A DNA stretch of 22,560 bases from Neocallimastix lanati (nom. inval.). Taxonomy: Eukaryota > Neocallimastigomycota > Neocallimastigomycetes > Neocallimastigales > Neocallimastigaceae. Position 1 is the stretch's first letter, and each line of letters starts with the position of its first letter. Below the pieces are notes generated by a model, which saw only the letters and a list, made by a program, of their open reading frames with translations, ran no database searches and was not told the origin of the DNA. The stretch spans positions 1 through 22,560 of the forward strand of contig JACVTC010000503.1 in the NCBI GenBank assembly GCA_016946835.1, given 5' to 3'. Shown piece after piece: positions 10,501-16,918 of the stretch. Both the position numbers and the translations under genes were made by a program.

Positions 10501-11620
10501 AAGGATTGTGAACGGATAACCAATCCCTTCCAAGAATACCATTAATGCCCTGAAGAGATAGATTAGCAATGCAGAATTCAAAAGTTTCCTTATGATCCAT
10601 AAATTTTAATTTAAAAGTCTTAGTAGTTTGTCTGATATTCATACTTTTCCCATTAGGAAGTTGGATGTTGATTTGGGAATTGAGTCCTAACACAGGTAAT
10701 TTATTAGAATTTGCGAAGTTTTTACAAATAAAACTTCTGGCAGAACCCGAATCAATTAATAGATTTGCCTTAATATTTCTTCCATTAATATCAAGGTAGA
10801 AGGTAGTTGTGATTGTTGTTTTAATATTCGGGGTGTAATTTGCTGAAAGTATGTCGTTTTTAGACTTATTTTTTCTGAAATGAGAATGTTTAGAATTCTT
10901 TTCTGATTTTAATAAATCGTTTCTATTCCTATGAAACGACATTTTTCCATTAAATTTATTTTTTTGATTGTGGCGTAGACGACTTTCCAAAAAACACTTC
11001 TTATCAATTCCAATAATAATGTTGGTAGCTTCAAAAAGAGTAGATGGCTTTTCGAGTTTATCAAACTCTTCGCGGATTTTGTCAAGTAGACCCTTACCGA
11101 TTATATCAATTAAAACTTCGTCGGGCCATCCTAAACGTCCAGCCAATCTCCGAAATTCAATAGTATATTCAGCAACATTTCCTAATTGAAGTTGTTTCAA
11201 TTTCCATAACTTTTCCATGATGACATATTTTTGCTTCCTTTCATTCCCAATATCAAAGTTATCCAGTAAGAGCTTCTTAAACTTACTAAATTCAAGGTTC
11301 TTTAGAGTACCATCAGTTAAAAGAGAAAGACCCCATTTTCTGGCGGTACCAGTAAGTTTATTAATAACAAAAGAACTTTTTAGTTCATCCTTTTGAAAAG
11401 AATTTGGATGCTCCTTAAAGAAATCTTCACTTTGAATTAAAACTTCTAAGATATTTAGTTTATTGCTTTCATTTTCCTTTTGGAGGACACCATTAGGAGA
11501 AAAGAAAGCAGGAATGAAGTCAGCAATTGCAGTAATAAGTTTGGATGCATTTTCATCATGGAGATAGGAATTATTAACTTCACTTGAGGAAATTGCTTGT
11601 TTATTACTATTGAAATCCAT
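7577..11620 (-). CDS. Gag-Pol polyprotein of Ty3/gypsy retrotransposon (single ORF)
   Basis: The 1347-residue ORF encodes all proteins for reverse transcription and integration. In order: Gag-like capsid region (about 1-210) with a basic tail (210-255) and no CCHC zinc knuckle; aspartic protease with LLIDSGS (catalytic D290) and GILGRDWL (362-369); reverse transcriptase with LDLRSAYN (D584), PFGLRNAPSVFQ and YLDD (646-649); RNase H with TDAS (D795), YDKE (E838), TDHK (D865) and PDALSRRPD (D908); integrase with an HHCC zinc finger (H1001, H1008, C1038, C1041), the D1071/D1131/E1167 triad in D,D35E spacing, and a GPF/Y module around 1300. It ends after HPVFHISQLEPYT plus ten residues, with no chromodomain and only 13 bases left before the LTR. 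The ATG at 11618-11620 is the first in frame. There is no stop or frameshift, so Gag and Pol would be made in equal amounts, as in Tf1. Confidence 0.97.
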   Translation of the reverse strand: MDFNSNKQAISSSEVNNSYLHDENASKLITAIADFIPAFFSPNGVLQKENESNKLNILEVLIQSEDFFKEHPNSFQKDELKSSFVINKLTGTARKWGLSLLTDGTLKNLEFSKFKKLLLDNFDIGNERKQKYVIMEKLWKLKQLQLGNVAEYTIEFRRLAGRLGWPDEVLIDIIGKGLLDKIREEFDKLEKPSTLFEATNIIIGIDKKCFLESRLRHNQKNKFNGKMSFHRNRNDLLKSEKNSKHSHFRKNKSKNDILSANYTPNIKTTITTTFYLDINGRNIKANLLIDSGSARSFICKNFANSNKLPVLGLNSQINIQLPNGKSMNIRQTTKTFKLKFMDHKETFEFCIANLSLQGINGILGRDWLSVHNPFIDYKNNRIYFLGRYCGSHCPSSKSNKFFNQNKNITASMLENSEKDSVLPNSAFDTDISDSDLCAAMIDSEEVNTDVQGKEEIINKYYSDLKIVFEKKQAENLPPHRDYDIAIELISGGQLYFGPIYSLTVQELKTLKDYIKENLKKKFIRKSKSPAGAPILFVMKRDGTLRLSVDYRRLNAITIRNSYPIPRINDLIESFQGAKIFTRLDLRSAYNLIRVKEGHEYLTAFRTPLGHFEYLVMPFGLRNAPSVFQRFVQDIFSDIIGSFVQVYLDDIIIYSNNEKEHIKHVRIVLQLLINNGLYAKLEKCDFHVTKTTFLGFTVSVDGLTMDKDKVKSVLDWPIPKNQKELQSFLGLCNFYRKFINNFAKNMEPLRRLLRKNTTFNWDESANEAFNKLKESFKADEVLIFPNPEKEFIVETDASDFAVGCILSQVSDTDNLLHPVAFHSRSLNKAEVNYTIYDKELLAIITAFETWRHHLEGAKFPVQVITDHKNLLYFKKPQHLNQRQIRWSLFLSKFDYRIAFRSGAKSGKPDALSRRPDFKSDSSSESQPVINNNAFCCAINDNISSLIEAQKADNYCKNILLKIRDKSNNIKSSLFSFVDGVLHFQKRIIIPSSLRARLLKSFHDAPTSGHQGVDRTFEKLRRNYWWPNMKKDISNYVASCDVCCRNKIRRHKPYGKLIPLPTPTKPWEVIGVDFIVSLPSSQDCTCIMVVSDHLTKIIHLVPCSDVPSADLTAKLLLFQVFKYHGFPKVIVSDHGSQFSSQFWTSLCDAIRAKPRLATAHHQQSNGQVERANAVIEQYLRCYCSSAQNEWCFYLPLCEMSYNNSIHKSIAQTPFHANYGFDPNCVIDSPPILLKDCASVLTRDWSSHFNALRQHLVKAKEDFKKYADNKKSVGPDFKVNDLVMLRRYYFTNEPSRKLSTQYLGPFKIIEKRERMNYRLELPENLHLHPVFHISQLEPYTKRNEDLMETS

Positions 11621-11757
11621 TTTTATGCCTTTAGTATAGATAAAAATAGGATAGAGTTAACAAAATGGACATTCTTATTACACAAAATTAAGAATTATAA
11701 TAAGGATTTTGATTAATAAATATTTTATAGAATACACTTTAATTTCTTACTTCCCGT

Positions 11758-11833
11758 GTTACCGTTCATTTGGTTTATCAACCAAAGGGCTGAGGTGTAG
11801 GTCTAATGTTACAGCCTACCAGTAACGGTCAAC
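11758..11833 (-). ncRNA. predicted three-way-junction RNA structure in leader
   Basis: The closing stem is GTTACCGTT (11758-11766) with AACGGT-C-AAC (11824-11833), nine pairs around one bulge. Inside are a perfect 7-bp hairpin (TTTGGTT 11769-11775, loop TATC, AACCAAA 11780-11786) and a second stem (GTAGG-T-CT 11797-11804 with AGCCTAC 11813-11819). In RNA sense it ends 137 nt before the gag AUG. The patch is the least AT-rich part of the leader. The core sequence does not match a hammerhead, tRNA or other named RNA. Packaging, dimerisation or translation control is possible; the role is inferred only from position. Confidence 0.5.
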
Positions 11834-11998
11834 AACGTACTTGGAAATTAAATTAAAATGATTAACAAAATATTATTATAAACTTATCCTTTATTATAAA
11901 CTTCTGCATGAATACAATATTTAGTATTATTTTAATTAAAATTCAATATCACTTTCTTATGCCTTACAACATTCAAAAACCGGCAAAAGTGATCCATT

Positions 11999-12098
11999 AA
12001 AACATAAAAAAAATATTTTATGTTTTCCATAGCAGTTTTATATAATCAAGCATAAAAAAACATAACTGCTATAACCAATTTTGTTTGGGATAAACAAA
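11999..12098 (-). other. three consecutive perfect hairpins in leader
   Basis: The hairpin arms are AAAACATAAAA (11999-12009) with TTTTATGTTTT (12016-12026); ATAGCAGTT (12029-12037) with AACTGCTAT (12064-12072); and TTTGTTT (12080-12086) with AAACAAA (12092-12098). All pair perfectly and follow one another with almost no gap. The second arm pair is not simple A/T sequence, so chance is a weak explanation. Confidence 0.5.
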
Positions 12099-12136
12099 CT
12101 GTTAAAACCCATTATTAAAATTAAAACTATATAATT

Positions 12137-12328
12137 TTACTTCAATACATAATATTGAAGAACCTTGAGTCCTTCGGTGACCAAGAGTTCCTTATTCGCT
12201 AGAGCTACATTCGGATAACCTATACTTTCACGTGAAATACTGCATTTCCGTACAGTACAAACCGCTACGGTATAGGAAAAGGAGACCTTTCCTTTATTAC
12301 TACCTAAAAATGTACTCACCATCCCCAA
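12137..12328 (-). CDS. possible 63-codon upstream ORF in the retrotransposon leader
   Basis: In the same sense as gag-pol, this ORF starts MGMVSTFLGSNKGKV and ends LKVLQYYVLK with a stop at 12137. Its mixed composition looks more protein-like than random A/T sequence, but no family was recognised. The start region in RNA sense reads GGATGGTGAGTAC, a strong 5' splice-donor match (G|GTGAGT), so this point may be an exon-intron boundary and not a coding start. No clear YAG acceptor was found before gag. The frame also overlaps the hairpin cluster 12140-12290, so RNA structure could be what is conserved. Confidence 0.25.
   Translation of the reverse strand: MGMVSTFLGSNKGKVSFSYTVAVCTVRKCSISRESIGYPNVALANKELLVTEGLKVLQYYVLK
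12140..12290 (-). other. second hairpin cluster in leader
   Basis: The cluster contains a perfect hairpin CTTCAATA/TATTGAAG (12140-12147, 12153-12160), a CTTG…CAAG hairpin (12164-12185) and a closing stem CCTATAC/GTATAGG (12219-12225, 12270-12276). That stem encloses the perfect palindrome TTTCACGTGAAA (12226-12237). GGAAAAGG and CCTTTCC follow at about 12275-12292. Together with 11758-11833 it makes the leader unusually structured. Confidence 0.5.
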
Positions 12329-12436
12329 TTAGATGGCTAACTCTATATATGAAGGTATTATTACCTTCTCAGTTTGTTATTTTTTATTTATTTATTAATA
12401 TTTTTATTTATTTCTTTATTTCTTTATTGTTATTAT

Positions 12437-12438
<2 letters not shown>

Positions 12439-12478
<40 letters not shown>
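12439..12478 (-). repeat. 40-base homopolymer (A40 in element RNA)
   Basis: There are 40 consecutive T on the plus strand, so the element's RNA would carry an internal oligo(A) run in its leader. Slippage is enough to explain it. An effect on translation is speculative. Confidence 0.9.
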
Positions 12479-12482
<4 letters not shown>

Positions 12483-12848
12483 ATTTTAAATTATTATTTC
12501 TATTCTTAATTATATTATCTAAAATTATTCTATATTATTAATTCTATATTATTAAAATAATTCTAATCTATTATATATTATTATATTCATTCTAAAATTA
12601 TTTTAATTAAATTACTATAATCTAAAACTATTCTAAAATATTAATTTATTATTCTATTATTAACTATTAAAAAAAAATTTTTTTTTTTTTTTTTTAATAT
12701 AAAATTTTTTTTTTGTGTCACTCTAGCTATATATTATTATTGTATTCTAATATGTATAATTTCAATAGGCTAATTCACTAATAAAATTTCCAATGTTACA
12801 CTATTCTAAAAATTTTTCACATTTTATCTAACCCTAAGCTAATCTAAG

Positions 12849-12860
12849 AAGAGTTATTAT
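12849..12860 (-). promoter_or_regulatory. candidate self-priming primer-binding site
   Basis: The 12 bases directly after the 5' LTR read ATAATAACTCTT in RNA sense. This is the perfect reverse complement of AAGAGTTATTAT at the predicted RNA 5' end in the LTR (13137-13148). No TGG, the usual start of a tRNA-type primer site, is present here, and the window's tRNA-Ser 3' end does not match. In Tf1 the first bases of the mRNA fold back onto such a site and are cut to form the primer. The same mechanism is inferred here. Confidence 0.7.
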
Positions 12861-13136
12861 TGTAATAATTCTATTAAGAACTAACTCAAAATAGAATTAT
12901 TAACTACAACTTAACGACTAATTCATTAAGTTGAGAAAATAAAATAAAATAAATTTTTTTTTTTTACCTTTAGAGTAGAGTTTATTATAAAATTAATTAT
13001 AATAATAACACAAAAAGTAAGAAAAGAATTGTTTGTATAAATTGATTTTAAAAATATGTTTTTGAATAAAATATTTTTATTAATTTATTAAAGTTAAAAA
13101 TATAAAATTGTTACTATTATAACTATGTTTTTTATA

Positions 13137-13183
13137 ATAATAACTCTTGATTTCTCAAAGAGAACTCAAGAGCCTTATTTATA
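13137..13183 (-). promoter_or_regulatory. predicted LTR promoter: TATA box and transcript start
   Basis: In RNA sense TATAAATAA (13183-13175) lies 31-35 bases before the sequence AAGAGTTATTAT (13148-13137). The start is placed there because that segment is complementary to the primer site at 12849-12860, and a self-primed element needs it at the RNA 5' end. TATA spacing, self-complementarity and conservation of the AAGAGTTATTATT motif in four other LTR copies agree. The exact first base is inferred. Confidence 0.65.
13144..13172 (-). promoter_or_regulatory. 13-bp-arm palindrome overlapping the predicted start site
   Basis: In RNA sense the arms CTCTTGAGTTCTC and GAGAAATCAAGAG pair with one mismatch around a 3-base loop. 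It lies between the TATA box and the first transcribed bases, so the primer segment AAGAG is part of one arm. It is present in every related LTR of the window and partly rebuilt in the diverged LTR at 6175-6196. Confidence 0.7.
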
Positions 13184-13238
13184 TTTTTTTATGAAAATAA
13201 GGTTAAATAAGAAAGGGTTTTCTAATCTTAACAAATCT

Positions 13239-13395
13239 CTTATCTAGGAAAAGATTAGATAGAAAAACCTAGATAAGTTTTCGATCGATATTCTATCCAT
13301 ATCGATCATCGCATTAATTAAGTAAAACCGATTACTTCTAAAAAGTAATTGGAAAAAATCTTAATTTACCGATTTTCCAATCTAATGATCGAAAA
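13239..13395 (-). other. conserved nested hairpin block in U3
   Basis: Hairpin 1 has arms CTTATCTAGG/CCTAGATAAG (13239-13248, 13268-13277). Hairpin 2 has GATCGATAT/ATATCGATC (13283-13291, 13299-13307). Hairpin 3 has CCGATTACTT/AAGTAATTGG (13328-13337, 13343-13352), enclosed by AATTAAG/CTTAATT (13316-13322, 13360-13366). The outer arms TTTTCGATC/GATCGAAAA are at 13278-13286 and 13387-13395. Equivalent blocks lie at 7061-7217, about 1164-1325, about 20640-20800 and, with changed but still complementary arms, 6332-6450. Confidence 0.8.
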
Positions 13396-13741
13396 TAAAA
13401 GAATAAAATAATAAATGATATTTCGATCATATAATTTATCCTTATATTAAAAATATAAAATTAAATAGTTAATAAAATACAGAATACATTATAAAATACA
13501 GAATACATTATAAAATACAGATAAAATACAATACAAAATACATTAGTTACAGTGGAGAATTTAGCATATTGTAAATATATTATTTAAAATTAATTAAATA
13601 AATTTTGTTAAATTAATGAATATTTAAAATTAAATTAAATAAATTTAATAAATATTATATGTAATTAAATAAAGTTACAGTTATAATAACTTAACTAAGA
13701 AAATATAATTATTTGCTAACAAATAATTATAGATTCTTACA

Positions 13742-13746
13742 AAAGC
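13742..13746. repeat. target-site duplication AAAGC (right)
   Basis: This is the mate of 6683-6687. Confidence 0.93.
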
Positions 13747-14430
13747 ATTGACAAATGATGATTATTATCTTAATTTAGAATTTACTTCTAAAAGTGATAA
13801 TAATTTGTCAATTAAAAAGGTAGTTATTAACACAAAAATGTTAATTAAAACACTAAAGTTTAAAGTAAGAAAAGAATATTTGTTTTTTTTTTTTTTATAA
13901 TAAAACTTTATTTATCAATATAAAATTGTACTTTTTATTATTTTGAATATTTATATTCTTAATAAAAAGTATTTAAAATAAATGAGAATAAAAGAAAATA
14001 ATTTATTAAAACTTAAATTTTAAATTTTTAATTCTTGAATTCTGATTTTTTTATTTTTAAAGAAATATTTACATGTTTTTATATTTTTCTTTTAAGTTTA
14101 AATTATTTAAAATAAAACTATATAATTATTTTAAGTAAACTCTTTTAAGATAAAATAAACAATTTTGTTATTATTAATAAGTCTCTTTTTTAATTAATAT
14201 TAATATCAATTTAAACTGAGATTTAATTTAAAATCGTTAAAGTAAAATAAAAGAATAATTTAATATAAAATACATTGTTCTTTAAATTAAAATAATATTT
14301 ATTTAATAATTTTAAATCTTTTAATTTATTTTTATTAAAATATTATTTTATAATTATCAATAACTAATGAAGAGGGTTATTATTCCATTTTATTGATTTT
14401 TCTTAATTTATAATTTGGTTATTTATCAGC
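13747..14430 (+). repeat. degenerate dispersed repeat, copy 1
   Basis: It starts ATTGACAAAT and ends TTATTTATCAGC (to 14430). It contains the family block GAAATATTTACATGTTTTTA (from 14062) and ACACAAAAATGTTAATTAA near 13830, both shared with copies 2 and 3. A hairpin at the start pairs ATTATTATC (13761-13769) with GATAATAAT (13796-13804), with TTGACAAAT/ATTTGTCAA outside. No ORF is present and the element type is unknown. Confidence 0.6.
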
Positions 14431-15478
14431 ATTGATTTATACCTAATATTCTTAATCTACAAAAATTAAATTTTGCAGAAGTGAATAAAAGGATAAATAC
14501 TGAATAAAAATTGATTTAAGGAATTTAAAAAAAATAAATATGTTTTATTATTAAACACAAAAATGTTTTATTAAAAAAATTTATTTTTATTTTAATATTA
14601 ATCTTTATTTATTTAATAATTAATTTTGTTTAAATTAATAAAATAATTGTTAAAACTAATAAAATAATAAAATGGAATATTTATTATTTATACTAATTTA
14701 TTTTAAATTTTAATAATAAAATTGATTATTAATAACTAATAAAATATATAATAATTTATCAAAATAATTAATAATCATAAAAATTGATTATTAAAAACTA
14801 ATAAAATATCTATAATAATTTATTAAATAATTAATAATCATACTTTTTGATTATTAAAACTAATAAAATATTTATAATAATTTATTAACTAATTAATAAT
14901 AAAGAATAATTTATAAGAAATATTTACATGTTTTTATATTTTTCTTTGATTTTAAACTATTTACATTAAAAATAATAAAATTAATAAAAGAGAAATAAAG
15001 AATAATTTATTATTAAATTAAACAATATTTACAATTAAAATGTTGATAAAGATGAGTTTTAAAATGTTATTTTAATTACAATTTGTTTATAAAAGTTGAG
15101 TTATAAAATAAATAAAATAATCATTATTTTAAATAAAAGTAACTTAAAAAATTATTAACTATCTAATTTTAATTTTGCGATGTTTATAAGTTTGTTTATT
15201 TGTTATTTATAATTTATTAAATTTGTTTATTATTTTGTTTATTTGTAGTCTTAGAAAAATATTATTTATTAATTTATTTTAGTTTTTAATTAAAATTATT
15301 AATGATTAATTAATTTACTATTATTTTATTTTAATTATCTTTATTTAATTAATTTTTCTTAAATATGGATTTAATTTTTTTTTAGAATGGATTAATTTTT
15401 GGGTTAAGTTAGAAAACTTTAACAAGAATTTGTTTTTTTATTATTTATTTTAATTTAATAATTTTGTTATTTATCAGC
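14431..15478 (+). repeat. degenerate dispersed repeat, copy 2
   Basis: It directly follows copy 1 and starts ATTGATTTAT. It has ACACAAAAATGTTTTATTAA near 14554 and the GAAATATTTACATG block at 14917, and ends ATTTTGTTATTTATCAGC at 15478. It is longer than the other copies because of an internal 62-63-bp tandem repeat. There is no coding capacity. The tRNA-Ser gene begins 13 bases after its end. Confidence 0.6.
14721..14905. repeat. 62-63-bp tandem repeat, about three units
   Basis: The units start near 14721, 14783 and 14846. Each runs from TTGATTATTAA through CTAATAAAATAT and ATAATTTAT to AATTAATAAT. TTAATAATCA and TGATTATTAA at the unit junctions are inverted repeats. Confidence 0.75.
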
Positions 15479-15491
15479 ATCAATCATAGTA

Positions 15492-15573
15492 GTCACTTTG
15501 GCGGAGTGGTTAACGCGGTGGCCTGCTAAGCCATTTCCCTTTGGGAGCGCAGGTTCGAGTCCTGCAGGTGACG
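15492..15573 (+). tRNA. tRNA-Ser, anticodon GCT, no intron
   Basis: This 82-base gene, including discriminator G, decodes AGC/AGT serine codons. The acceptor stem GTCACTT pairs with AGGTGAC. The D arm is GCG/CGC, the anticodon stem is GTGGC/GCCAT with loop CTGCTAA (anticodon 15525-15527), the long class-II variable arm is TCCC-TTT-GGGA, and the T arm is GCAGG-TTCGAGT-CCTGC. The internal pol III promoter is intact: A box TGGCGGAGTGG (15499-15509) and B box GGTTCGAGTCC (15552-15562). CCA is not encoded, as expected of a nuclear gene. High GC content in an A/T background shows strong selection, so it is almost certainly functional. It sits 13 bases after the TTATCAGC end of a dispersed repeat. 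Confidence 0.98.
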
Positions 15574-15582
15574 AAGATACCA

Positions 15583-15587
15583 TTTTT
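15583..15587 (+). terminator. RNA polymerase III terminator (T5)
   Basis: TTTTT lies ten bases after the tRNA-Ser 3' end, the first T run downstream of the gene. Confidence 0.85.
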
Positions 15588-16759
15588 ACTTTCTCTTTAA
15601 AGACAGTACATTCATTTAAATATATAAATTTGTATACTTTATCATTATTTTTATCTTTTTTTAGTTAGTATTTCATTTTATAATTTTAATCTTATTTTTA
15701 TTTTATCATAATCTTTATTTTTCATAGCATCATTAAATTAAATAATATATATTTAATTAATTATTTAATTATTTATTAGTTATTTTTTATCATTTATAAT
15801 TTATTATCTTTTACTTATTATTTATTATCTATTATTTATTTAATTATTTGTTTTTTTGAATAAAGTAATATTAATTATTCAGATTTTTTATATTATTTAT
15901 TATTAATTATTTATTATATATCATTTATTTAATTTTTGTTAAGTTATTCGGGTTTTTTGAAAAAGATTAAAAGTTGATTTACATTAAAATTCTCGATTTT
16001 GGATTAAATTGGTCAGGTCAAGATGTTTGTATTAATTATAACAATTAATTAAATTTAAATAATTAATGACTCACGCAAAGTTTTATAATTACAAATTCAA
16101 TCTTTATGATTTATGTTTTATTAGAACTTTATTTAATATATATTTTAATAATAAAATTAACTAAAATTAATATAAAGAATTATTATTGTTATAATTAATT
16201 CATTAACTTTATGTTAATAGTTATATGTTATAATTTACTATGTTAATTATCTTATAAAGAATTCAAAATATGGAGTTTCAAATCCTTTTTATACTAAACT
16301 AAAATAATAATTAATAATATAATTAAATAATACATTTTAATCTTAATATATTCATACATGTATATAAAATATATAAAATATAATAATAAAATAATATTGA
16401 TAAGAATCTTTTAATAAAATAACTATATAATTATTCATAAAACAATTTAATAATAAAACTTATTAATAATAAGAATTTATAAAATAAAATAAAATATTAA
16501 AACTAATTAAAAATTCTCTTTCGGAAATTTTTAGAATGATAAAGAGTTCCTTAGAATCTTTTAGAAAATAATTGAATAAAAATATATAATAATAAATATA
16601 TAAAACTTATAAACCTATTTAAAATATTATAAAACTATTACTAATAACTAATTCTGTATTTTTAATTAATAATAAAAATTATAAAAATTAATAATATATT
16701 TTCCAAGTTAAGAGATTTTATCTAATATAGATTTCTTAATTAATAATTTAGGGTCTTAA
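15588..16759. other. AT-rich non-coding DNA
   Basis: No gene was found. Slightly less AT-rich patches occur at about 15945-16080 (TTGGTCAGGTCAAGATG) and 16525-16560, where CTCTTT and AAAGAG form an imperfect hairpin. Neither could be assigned. Confidence 0.5.
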
Positions 16760-16918
16760 TTAAATAATTAAATTATTTTTTATATTTAGAATATCTTTAA
16801 AGTCCAATATCTCGTTATCTAGTTGTCCAATAAGGTTGATTTTAACATATATTGTAGTTCTCCTCCGTAGCTTTCTAATGAATATAATATTAGCGGGAAT
16901 ATCAATACAATATTTCCA
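16760..16918 (-). pseudogene. possible coding remnant, unknown
   Basis: On the minus strand 52 codons are open to a TAA at 16760-16762, with a basic stretch (RKLRRRTT) followed by VKINLIGQLDNEILDFKDI. A second minus frame is open across much of the same region. G/C content is clearly above the surroundings, and this island (about 16800-17020) stands out as coding-like. No ATG opens it and a stop codon lies immediately upstream, so an intact gene is unlikely. It could be an exon or a relic of a dispersed element. Not recognised. Confidence 0.25.

Larger units (their letters stand above)
11621..12860 (-). other. long 5' leader of the retrotransposon between 5' LTR and gag
   Basis: About 1.24 kb separates the LTR from the gag start, and R-U5 adds about 290 nt more. 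It is not uniform. Next to gag (11621-11757) it is AT-rich. From 11758 to about 12290 it is much less AT-rich and dense in inverted repeats. From 12360 to 12860 it is again almost pure A/T with a 40-base homopolymer. Several AUG codons precede the gag start, so plain 5' scanning would be inefficient. Splicing, internal entry or shunting would be needed. Confidence 0.75.
6688..13741 (-). mobile_element. complete Ty3/gypsy LTR retrotransposon, Tf1-like, apparently intact
   Basis: This 7054-bp element has near-identical LTRs (876 and 881 bp), AAAGC target duplications, a single intact Gag-Pol ORF, a candidate self-primer site and a purine-rich tract. By eye the two LTRs differ by about four substitutions and three small homopolymer length changes, so insertion was recent. 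Every catalytic motif is present, so the copy may still be active. The single ORF without a Gag zinc knuckle and the primer site complementary to the element's own RNA are features of the S. pombe Tf1 lineage. Differences from Tf1 are the much longer LTR, the 1.24-kb leader and the absence of a chromodomain. Confidence 0.95.
12861..13741 (-). repeat. 5' LTR of the complete element
   Basis: It begins TGTAATAATTC and ends GATTCTTACA on the plus strand. In transcription sense, U3 runs from 13741 to about 13149, and R-U5 runs from about 13148 to 12861. It carries the promoter, the palindrome at the start site, the nested hairpin block and 19-bp repeats. It is nearly identical to 6688-7563. Confidence 0.95.

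Noticed and set aside
8066-11189. Several 60-95-codon ORFs on both strands within 7577-11620
   Set aside because: They overlap the long Gag-Pol frame in other frames and show no domain or independent signals, so they are antisense or out-of-frame shadows.
11629-11751. Short intron just before gag (donor GTAAGA near 11746, acceptor near 11630)
   Set aside because: The only AG before the start codon is in ACTAAAG, a poor acceptor without a clear YAG. Not strong enough to annotate.
11758-11833. Hammerhead ribozyme or tRNA-like structure
   Set aside because: A three-way junction is present, but the CUGAUGA and GAAA core sequences are absent on both strands, and there is no anticodon or T-arm pattern.
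12232-12438. 68-codon plus-strand ORF in the leader region
   Set aside because: It is antisense to the element, runs into poly-A/T sequence and encodes mostly Tyr/Phe/Leu/Ile from A/T-rich codons. No support.
12836-12860. tRNA-primed primer-binding site
   Set aside because: No TGG follows the 5' LTR end, and the window's tRNA-Ser 3' end does not match. The self-complementary 12-mer explains the site better.
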